This document shows positions 1 to 6,923 of a stretch of DNA of 12,565 bases, one piece after another. The notes beneath the pieces are model-generated. The model saw only the letters and a list, made by a program, of their open reading frames with translations, was not told where the DNA came from and made no database searches. A program made the position numbers and the translations under genes. Every line of letters starts with the position of its first letter. Position 1 is the stretch's first letter. Source of the stretch: Basidiobolus heterosporus B8920 (taxonomy: Eukaryota; Basidiobolomycota; Basidiobolomycetes; Basidiobolales; Basidiobolaceae); the NCBI GenBank assembly GCA_000697455.1, contig JNET01027020.1:1-12565 (forward strand), read 5' to 3'.

Positions 1-889
1 ACAGCAAAATTGGTGATAGATACTACCACATGGAGCATGGACCAAATACCTAGGAGAGGAAAAGCAGCAGGAGTATCATATTGTTGCATCCATGGGCTTT
101 CTTGGGTGGTTGGAAGAGCTCAACTGACCGCACTAAATCCATGGACAACTTGTAATTCTGAGGTCATATTTCTTTGTAAATTGCACCGCACTAACTTTAT
201 TCTTATTATACTATAGGGAGAATTCAACAATATCTTGCAGAAATAACTTGGGAGAACATCCAACTGTTTAGCTTTGGACGTGGTATAGTATTTTCTAATC
301 ATAGTAAGCAATATAGTAACCAAACCAATATTCAAATATCAAGAGGCATATCTTGGCTGAATACACAGCAAGTGTTTGTGCAAGTACAACAACTCATCAT
401 GGTTTCCACCAGCACAAGGTACCATTTACTAGCAAAGTGCATGTGTTATAAACAATACAGCATGTATAGTAATTTTGCCAATGTGCGTATGGAAGGGAAG
501 TATGTAGATGTAGTTGAATTTTGCCCGTTGAATCAAATTTGTGCATATGTAGAGGTGAGCAAGAGCAAATATTTAGTATTTTTTGACCCTCATTATGAGT
601 GGAATAATAGGCAGGAGAAAGGTGGAACAGTGGAATACTAAATAAATAAAAATATTTGAATGCAAAACACAGGAATACCGCAATATGAATGTGACAGGAT
701 GGCACCGTAATAATAAAATTAATAGACTTATGGCTGCTGGATGAATACCACATGAATACCGTCATAAAACCGTCAAAAAACCAGCAGCTCACCTAATAAT
801 TAACAACTAGCCGGTGACCTAACAATTTTATGGCGGGATCACACAAATTAGATCCAGATCAGATCCGGATTTGACGAAATTAATTTTCA
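1..889. other. unassigned AT-rich flank, no supported gene
   Basis: I find no recognisable coding region here. The longest open frames (372-641 plus, 397-792 minus) overlap on opposite strands, match no family I know, and have no convincing splice sites or neighbouring exons. The sequence is AT-rich and lies beside a decayed retrotransposon, so it may be old repeat-derived DNA. It contains one copy of an 80-bp repeat (117-196) and a short inverted repeat, GCTGCTGG at 733-740 with CCAGCAGC at 781-788, whose function is unclear. Confidence 0.5.
117..196 (+). repeat. dispersed 80-bp repeat, left copy
   Basis: This stretch matches 3058-3136 in the same orientation, with about 79% identity by hand alignment. 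The first 33 bases differ only by transitions. The shared core includes catggacaac, ttctgagg and tgtaaattgc. The two copies flank the copia remnant. They could be ends of an older element into which the retrotransposon inserted, or two independent copies of a common repeat. I see no matching longer homology on either side of the pair. Confidence 0.65.
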
Positions 890-2520
890 AAGGGCATTAT
901 CTGTACATATTTTCTTGATTTTGGCACCAGTTTCTGTTTCCACAAGGGCTTTGAAGTCTCTAAAGACAGAGATTGTTTCTTCCTTTCTTTTCATAAAGTA
1001 GATTTAGGTATATCTTGTTAGTCATCAATAAAGGTGATTAAATATCTTTTTCCGCCTAAAGATAAATTTTGCATAGGTCCACACAGATCTGAGTGAATTA
1101 GATCCAATTTTTTCATAGATTTGATTATTCCAGAGCTCTTGAATGGTTGTCTGGCTTGTTTCCCATATACACAGCCTTCACAGAGGTCCAAATTGGTTGG
1201 GGGATCAAAATTGACTCCAGAAATTAGGTGATTTTTGATCATCTTCAGCAAATAAACAAATCCAATATGTCCAAATCTTTTATGCCATAATTAAGCATAT
1301 TCCTGATTTGAATGACTTATATTTGCCTGGGACTTAGCAGGAGTATAGGCAAGTTTGTATAAGTTCATCTCCTTTTGTCTAGAGGCTGAATAAGTTCCGA
1401 TTTTATCAGTGATTGTGCATCCTGATTCATCAAAATTGAACTTTAATCCCTCCACAGTGGCCTTGCTGACTGATAGTAAATTCTTGGCAATATCAGGACA
1501 TCTAATACCTCCTTGAAGGTCAACACTTTCTCCTCAGAAGCTCCATTTAGTTTCACCTGAATTGTTCCCATTCCAATAGCATCTAATGTTCGGTCATCTC
1601 CCATGAAAACCCTTCTAATTGCTATTTCTTCATATTGAATAAACCAATCTTTTTGATTTGTGAAGTGTTGGGAAGCTGCAGAATCAATAAACCATGTCTG
1701 AGAATCCTTCTTTGTGGTCATAGATAGTGCAGATATAAATAGTTTGTCACCAGTTGAAACAGCATTTCCAGATTCAGCCTTCTTTCCTTCTTTTGCTAAT
1801 CTTTTCCAGAAATCTTTACTTCAATGGCCAGTCCTTTTACAGTAATTACGGTATATGTTACTTTTCTTCTTATAGTGTTTAGTACCCTTATAGGAAGGTC
1901 TTCCATTGCTTAATAGAGCATTCTCATATCCTTTTTGGCAAGTAACTGATTTCCACAAATCTTCATCTAGCAATCTTCCATACACATAATTTAAGGTCAA
2001 ATCTTCAGTTCTGAACTCTGGGCCATTACCAGGCTCTGAAACTTGTCAGGCAGGCTATTCAGGAGTGTAACTATGATATCTTCATCTGTGGTAGATACCC
2101 CAATGTATTCCATTTCATCAACTAAAGTTGTGATTCTGTTTATCAAAGATTTTGTGTCTTCTCCAGCATGCATCTTGGTGTTAAAAAATTTTCTTCTCAA
2201 GTACATCTTATTAGCAGCAGAACTAGCTTGGTAGGTGTCTACTAAGGCTTTCCAGGCATTCTTGGCAGTTTTGGATCTTGCACATTGGATAATTTATCTT
2301 TAACATTAAGACAAATTCAGTTAAAGGCACTTTGCTCCTTCTTTAAGTACAATAAAGCATCTTCTTGAGTTGCTGTATGTTGTCCTTCTTCTCCTGTAAC
2401 AGTATCTTAAAGACCTCTTTCTTGCAGCATCATTTTCATTTTCACCTTCCAGACTTGATAGTTGGTACCATCAAACTTTTCAGCAGGAGGAAGAGCGCCA
2501 GTAATAGCAGTAGTAGACAT
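890..2520 (-). mobile_element. Ty1/copia-type LTR retrotransposon remnant (fossil)
   Basis: Read on the minus strand, this region keeps pieces of a copia polyprotein in the family's usual order. A gag start lies near 2520 and a UBN2-like gag block around 1997-2206. A weak zinc-knuckle region lies near 1820-1850, a retropepsin-like block around 1443-1721, and a GAG-pre-integrase block with the first part of the integrase core around 890-1251. Reverse transcriptase and RNase H are not seen in the window, and no clear LTR pair can be delimited. A leader with a TATA-like stretch continues to the right of 2520, to roughly 2700. The copy is clearly broken, with several breaks (at least five), and is an old fossil. 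The gag-protease-integrase order assigns it to Ty1/copia rather than Ty3/gypsy. Confidence 0.88.
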
Positions 2521-2757
2521 TCCAGAGAGTGCAAGCTTAGGGCTCATAAGCTGTTGTGAGATTCTGGGAGTTATTGGAAGTGATTTGGAGAATTAGAAGA
2601 ATGTGTGGTTTTCACTTGTAGATTTATTGAATGCAAAGTTTGCATTTATACTTTTGTCAAGAAGTAAACAAACTAACATGTAGAACATGTTAAGGAAGGT
2701 CCCAGGAGCATGTGTGCAAAGTTTAGGGTCATTTGGACATGTTTGAAAGAGTCAAGT
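2521..2757 (-). other. probable leader/LTR-side remnant of the copia fossil
   Basis: This non-coding sequence lies immediately upstream (minus sense) of the gag remnant. It contains a TATAAAT-like stretch near 2645-2651. By position it should hold the element's leader and part of its 5' LTR, but I cannot place an LTR boundary or a primer-binding site with confidence. Confidence 0.35.
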
Positions 2758-3057
2758 ATTCTGGGTACTTCTAAGTTAGTGAAAAATATTCCTAGTAAAA
2801 CCTGAGTGTGAATTTTGGGTGAAAGGAAATTGTTAAGTAAATATAATAAGGATGAGATCAAGTATGAATAATTAGGTGCTAGATTATGTGAATTTCAACA
2901 TGAGAAAGCCAATTATTCTGGGTACTTCTAAGTTAATGAAAGATATTCCAAGTAAAACCCAAGTGTGAATTTTGGGTGAGAGGAAATTGCTAAGTAAATA
3001 TAATAAAAGTGAGAGCAAGTATGAATAATTAGATGCTGAATTATGTAAATTTCAACA
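2758..3057. repeat. diverged tandem duplication, 143-bp units
   Basis: Unit 1 is 2758-2900 and unit 2 is 2915-3057, a constant offset of 157 bp with no indel inside the 143-bp unit. I count 15 differences (about 89-90% identity), of which 13 are transitions. Both units start with attctgggtacttctaag and end with aatttcaaca. No open frame runs through both, so this looks like non-coding repeat DNA. It may belong to the same repeat as the 80-bp block that begins right after unit 2. Confidence 0.9.
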
Positions 3058-3136
3058 AGCTTAACTAACCACACTAAATTCATGGACAACCATACTTCTG
3101 AGGGTATACTACTGTGTAAATTGCTCTGCCCTAACT
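3058..3136 (+). repeat. dispersed 80-bp repeat, right copy
   Basis: This is the partner of 117-196, in the same orientation, starting directly after the second 143-bp unit. The copies agree well over the first 33 bases (four transitions) and less well after that, with one gap. Adjacency to the tandem units suggests it may be the edge of a larger repeat. Confidence 0.65.
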
Positions 3137-3575
3137 GATTTCTTAATGAATATTTAATGGTAAACTAATTTCAAAAGTGATTGTCTTTTTTGGCACTTGT
3201 CACTTAATAGGGAGTGACCTCATATTACTGCTTGTATTGTGTATCTAGGATATCATTTATTATGCAAAATTCTTCAATAGAAAGAACACTACTTACATTA
3301 TTCTTCAACTATGAAGAAAGGAAATGAGGATGAGAATGAAGTGGGAATGTGGATGAGATTAATAGGAACGTTATTGATGACTGGGAACGAAAAGGGAAGA
3401 TGAGAGCAGAGAGGGTAAGGGTGGGGTGAAAGGGAAGGGGAATAAAAGGGGTAAAGCAAAAAAAAAGGATTATACATTTCTATGTTCCCAGGGGATGAAA
3501 AAGGACTAGACGGAGGAAGTGGGTATATGAGTTCATTTAAATAAACATGCAAAAACGTGTAGATCACCAAGAATT
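3137..3575. other. non-coding, purine-rich downstream region
   Basis: No gene is supported here. From about 3302 to 3510 the plus strand is dominated by G and A, with runs such as gaaagggaaggggaataaaa, so the minus strand is pyrimidine-rich. This is downstream of the minus-strand gene ending at 3576 and may be its 3' UTR. A minus-strand AATAAA lies at 3256-3261, about 315 nt past the stop, and is a possible poly(A) signal. The long minus-strand open frame in this tract is a by-product of the biased composition. Confidence 0.5.
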
Positions 3576-4945
3576 TTAAGAAATTTCACCGGAATCTGAA
3601 GTATCTGCAGTCATACTACGAAGACTCTTCTGGTCTTCTCCAACCACCACGATCGCTGGGGCGGTGGAAACATATTTCACCCCATGACCGTCCGCAGCCA
3701 ACTCGCGACGGAGTAATTCGTCACTGTATAGACTTCGTTGAGGATTGGATGAGTCACTTTCTTCGACAGCCTCTTGGTTGGTGAGCATCTTTCGGTACGC
3801 GTGGGCAAGTTCTTGTGCCCCCTTGACCGTGAGTCTCAAGGAATTTCGTCGGGAGGAAGCCAAAGCTTCCGACATTTGCGGCAAGGAATCCGCTTCAGCA
3901 TGAACGTGGGTCTCCCTTACGGGGTCTGCTGTAATCGGGGCCGAGATAAGAGCATTATCAAGTGTTGACCCTGCACCGTTCTCTGACTCGGCTTGATCAT
4001 TGGGTGGATGATTTCTGCGTCTACGTCTCCAGAAAATGACTAGAGTACGAAAAAGAGAGTTAAGGATGATTGAAGAGGAAATCTACTACGATCCATATAA
4101 AGTTCAGATAGTAAAAAGGATATAAAGCAACAATGGTAACTCCCGCTACACTGCCAATGGCAATCCCAATGATCGCTCCCGCTGAGAGACTGGAAGAGCT
4201 CGTGTTTTGTGCGAATGGCGCACCAGAAGATACGATACTGGTAGGACTGTGGGTAGAGGGAGTAATATGAATTGTGAAAATCGCAGTGCTGTGTGTAACG
4301 GTGGATGACGTAGAAATCACTGTGCTTGTAGGAGTGATACTTGTGCTTGTAGGAAAAATTGGTACTCCTTCAACGCGAAAAACAAGGAGGTTAATTCATA
4401 TTCGGCAAATGCATATATACTACTATAGTTTAGAGTGACATACTTTCGATGAAAAAGGTGGGGCCTGGTGTATTCAAGACTGTAGGATTATGAGGAGAAG
4501 AAATGATAAAATAGAACTTTTGGGTTATGTTGGCAGCTGGAGAGATGGTAGGGTCGACGTTTATAAACCAACTGTCGGGTATATCGTTGATAGTCATTAA
4601 TCCTTCGTTCGGGTAGAGCGGCCACTTGGCCACTGGTGCAACCGCCTCTGTATTATATAGCGATATATTGACTAAGCCTGCCACTGCAAACGTGGGGTAT
4701 TTCCGATTCCATCTGACAAACTCGCTCTGGTGAGGAAGCCATAAATCCCCTTCTTTAGGCAAGCAGTAAATATTTGGACCGCACTGGGAATCGACATACC
4801 TTGCTGGAAAATAGTTAGCATGAATATGAATCGCGTCAATTGGGACGAGAGAATCTTTACCCTCACTGGAAACATCGGTGGTAGGTTCAGCCCCGTGAAC
4901 GATGGCGCTTATGCCGAGGATTAGGAAGAGCAGAAGTCGGAACAT
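3576..4945 (-). CDS. type I membrane protein with Ser/Thr-rich stalk, unrecognised family
   Basis: Three exons: 4945-4444, 4367-4124 and 4044-3576 (404 residues). I chose the Met at 4945 because it opens a clear signal peptide (residues 1 to about 18, MFRLLLFLILGISAIVHG). The frame is open upstream to 5116, but that extension would bury the signal. Residues 20-168 form the ectodomain, with Cys55/Cys61, Trp69, Trp80 and sequons at N93 and N139. Its beta-rich look recalls Kre9/Knh1-like or Ig-like surface domains of fungi, but this is weak. Residues 169-228 are a Ser/Thr/Pro-rich stalk with a sequon at N222. One membrane helix spans about 230-254 and is followed by five arginines (255-259). A polar cytoplasmic tail of about 145 residues ends the protein. 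This architecture suggests a cell-wall or surface sensor, which is inference only. Intron 1 (4368-4443) is GT-AG, phase 1. Intron 2 (4045-4123) is an AT-AC intron, listed separately. The gene is divergent from the Csm3 gene. Confidence 0.8.
4045..4123 (-). other. U12-type AT-AC intron (intron 2 of the membrane-protein gene)
   Basis: Read on the minus strand, the 79-nt intron starts ATATCCTTTT (from 4123) and has the branch site TCCTTAACT at 4066-4058. It ends in TAC at 4047-4045. These are the consensus elements of minor-spliceosome introns, and the branch adenosine lies about 15 nt from the 3' splice site, as expected. Removal is in phase 2: GCT TT is joined to T CTA GTC, giving V-A-F-L-V-I-F-W and completing the membrane helix before the arginine cluster. 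I tested GT-AG alternatives. The in-phase GT sites (for example at the GGC AGT GTA codons) either shorten the helix too far or fail to reach the W-R-R-R-R-R frame. The only workable one, GT...AG with an acceptor near 4074, puts polar residues in the helix. Confidence 0.88.
4368..4443 (-). other. GT-AG intron 1 of the membrane-protein gene
   Basis: The donor is GTATGT at 4443 and the acceptor TTGAAG ends at 4368. A TTAAC-type branch sequence lies upstream of the acceptor. The intron is 76 nt, phase 1. Joining exons 1 and 2 carries the ectodomain directly into the Ser/Thr-rich stalk. It is an ordinary spliceosomal intron, in contrast with the next intron of the same gene. Confidence 0.8.
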
Positions 4946-5501
4946 ACAATAGTTTAATAAAGCGAAAGGGAGAGAGTCAACCGAGATAAAAATTCCTGGA
5001 TAACAATATCGCCTTGCTCTGAAAAAAAGGGAGATTGGGATAATATGGTAATGACCAAAGAAGGGAAGTAAAATTTCAAGAAATAAATTCCAAAAGGGAA
5101 CCTCGACGGAAGCCAAGATTTAATTAAATCGATTTACCAAAGAATGGGATGGCTTTCAAGGGTTAGGGCCGTCCAATTGCAACCCGTCAGAAGCTTTCCA
5201 AAATGCGACCAAGTCTCGCGAATACCCTTTTTAGCAAGAACATTCCTTGAATATATTATTAGCAAGGCGTCAGATATTTTTAACTGGTCAATCAACGCTA
5301 TTTCTGGCAAATAGCAGAGTATGTGCGTAGATACGTGATTAAGCGTGTAAGAGTGTGTAAACGTGTGTGAATCTCCCCAATTTACGAGAGATCACGCTCA
5401 ATCTTCACACGCCAATCAACCACGGAAAATAAACAAACATCCACAATAGATTTTGCTGTTGGGTAGAATGATACAGAAGCCATTACCCTTGTACCGACAT
5501 C
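4946..5501. promoter_or_regulatory. shared divergent promoter region
   Basis: These 556 bp separate the divergent start codons of the membrane-protein gene (minus) and the Csm3 gene (plus). Visible elements on the Csm3 side are a CCAAT pentamer at 5412-5416 and an A-rich ATAAACAAACA stretch at 5429-5439 that resembles forkhead sites. A run of GTGT/CGTG words spaced about 10 bp apart lies at 5322-5373. No ACGCGT (MCB) element is present in the intergenic part. The frame open from 4946 to 5116 on the minus strand is probably 5' UTR. All binding-site readings are motif resemblance only. Confidence 0.45.
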
Positions 5502-6592
5502 ATGTTTGAATATGAACTAGACCCCGAAAACGGTAAAAAAATCCCCGCCATCCCTTTGGAAGCTAGTTCCGAAGACGAAGGGCCTAGCGGCCAAAACCAC
5601 GACCAAACTATTCCCACCAGTTCACTGTCCGCCGAGAACCTTGATAAAGTCAAAACGCGTCAGAGGAGAGAGCCGCAACCTAAATTGGATGCGAATCGGT
5701 ACACCAAGTCATACTACCTATAGAAGAAGACAAAGTAAAGTTGGTTAACCTTCGTTGTTTCCCCTTGTGTAGTTTACTTCAACCCAATGGCCTGATGTAT
5801 ATAAAGGAGAAGGGTCCCAAACTCAAGTTCAAGGGAAAGGGTCAAGAAGTAAGCTTTTCTTAGGTTATCTCTAAACTTTATACATACGCAAGTGTTAACA
5901 ACAAATGCCAATAGTTTGAAGACCTTCGACACCTACTGGACTTTTACCAGCTCTGGTGTCATCAATTGTTCCCCAAAATGCGGTTTCCAGATGCCATCAA
6001 GAAGATCGAAAGCCTATGTTCAGAAAGGAGGCTTAAGGTTTTTCCCCCAAAGTGACTCAGTGTCAGTTGTATCGAATTAACGAACTTTCAAAGGTTTTTC
6101 GGGAAGAACTAATCAAAACAGAACTTGCTAATCGTAGCATAGCTCCTGGTATGTTTTCAAAATCCACTTGTCTATTGAAATATGAGCTTACTTATTCCTG
6201 GTAATGATAGCCGTGCAAATCCAGATCGATAGTAATCGGTAAGGCTTATTCATTTTATCTGGTAGATATTGTGATTAACTTGTATATACAGCCCTGATAC
6301 TCTTACTGATTGGAACTTCGGTGACAACGCAGCGACTACAAATACTCCCCCAGAAGAGGATACACCCTCTCATGTTGATGATGTGGACGATGGTGTGCAA
6401 TTGACCGGCTCAAATGGTGATATCGAAGTAGATCAGCTGCGTCGTATTCGAGAGAACCGTGAACGTGCTCTGGCTAGACTGGCAGCACGTAAAAGATCTC
6501 GTGCCTTGGAAAGGGAGGAGGAAGTGCACAAGTTGCAACGGGTCGATGAAGTGATCGACTCAGAGCCCGAAGCAGAACATGATATTGAATAA
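5502..6592 (+). CDS. csm3: Csm3/Swi3 (TIPIN) replication fork protection subunit
   Basis: Six exons: 5502-5698, 5773-5848, 5915-6037, 6061-6148, 6211-6238 and 6292-6592 (270 residues). The Swi3 domain (about 51-150) is plain: P-K-L-D-A-N-R then L-L-Q-P-N-G-L, K-L-K-F-K-G-K-G-Q-E, F-E-D-L-R-H-L-L-D-F-Y-Q-L-W, L-F-P-K-M-R-F-P-D-A-I-K-K-I-E. The C-terminal helix with R-E-N-R-E-R-A-L-A-R-L (about 221-231) matches the TIPIN tail. In yeast and animals this protein pairs with Tof1/Swi1/Timeless at the fork, stabilises paused forks and supports the S-phase checkpoint and cohesion, all in the nucleus. The N-terminal 50 residues are acidic and low-complexity. Exon joins preserve phase throughout. Exons 3 and 4 are separated by only 23 nt (6038-6060) and exon 5 is 28 nt. 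The start Met is the first in a clean open exon, and a poly(A) signal follows at 6694. Confidence 0.93.
6038..6060 (+). other. 23-nt interruption inside the Swi3 domain (tiny intron?)
   Basis: The stretch reads GTTTTTCCCCC followed by AAAGTGACTCAG, so it begins GT and ends AG. Without removal, translation stops at TGA 6053-6055. Taking it out joins L-K to C-Q-L-Y-R-I, which by my recollection of TIPIN aligns without a gap. Twenty-three nt is far below the 53-74 nt of the other introns in this gene. Alternatives are a -1 shift at the heptamer C_CCA_AAG (6046-6052), which would add nine residues, or a missing base in the T5/C5 homopolymers. Confidence 0.6.
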
Positions 6593-6693
6593 TCGAAGGC
6601 GCTAAGGAAAATGACCAGCGATGGTATATATGTGAATACGAGTAACTTGGAGTACATGTACAAATACACTACGTGACGCTTACATTAGGGCGT

Positions 6694-6699
6694 AATAAA
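6694..6699 (+). terminator. poly(A) signal AATAAA, Csm3 gene
   Basis: A perfect AATAAA lies about 100 nt after the Csm3 stop codon, before the facing signal of the convergent gene. Confidence 0.55.
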
Positions 6700-6770
6700 T
6701 CCCAGTAATCATGCCACAAGACTACCCCCATTTAAGCACTCGTATCATTCCTTACTTGAGGCATTCTGAA

Positions 6771-6776
6771 TTTATT
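6771..6776 (-). terminator. poly(A) signal AATAAA, TBC gene
   Basis: A minus-strand AATAAA lies about 150 nt past the stop of the TBC gene. Facing signals of the convergent genes are only about 70 bp apart, so the two 3' UTRs can abut with little or no overlap. Confidence 0.5.
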
Positions 6777-6923
6777 TACTATTCGAATGACTCTTTTGAA
6801 CATCGATGGTGAAAAACTAATGTAGAGAATCAACACATATTTGAGGAAGTCGCCCATTCTATATATGGTTAAGACACAAGTGGACGTAGGCTTTAGGCAG
6901 TATGGATATTTCGGACTACTAGG

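Noticed and set aside
27-38. Word ACATGGAGCATG shared with the region near 11404
   Set aside because: Twelve bases only, with no extended similarity around it. It fits chance in a window this size.
372-641. Open frame of 89 codons on the plus strand
   Set aside because: It has no family resemblance, no supporting exons and an equally long frame on the opposite strand. It is probably chance in AT-rich repeat-flanking DNA.
733-788. Inverted repeat GCTGCTGG / CCAGCAGC with a 40-nt loop
   Set aside because: Only eight base pairs, no flanking duplication and no associated element. It is not enough to call a terminal inverted repeat or terminator.
3298-3570. Minus-strand open frame rich in Ser, Pro and Phe
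   Set aside because: It is produced by the pyrimidine-rich strand of a biased tract, with no Met-proximal signal or family match.
4045-4130. GT-AG alternatives for the second intron of the membrane-protein gene
   Set aside because: In-phase GT sites either remove half of the membrane helix or lead into a frame that does not reach the arginine cluster without inserting polar residues. None has a good donor consensus, while the AT-AC signals match throughout.
4946-5116. N-terminal extension of the membrane protein to a Met at 5116
   Set aside because: It would place 57 residues before a clear signal peptide. The open frame is better explained as 5' UTR.
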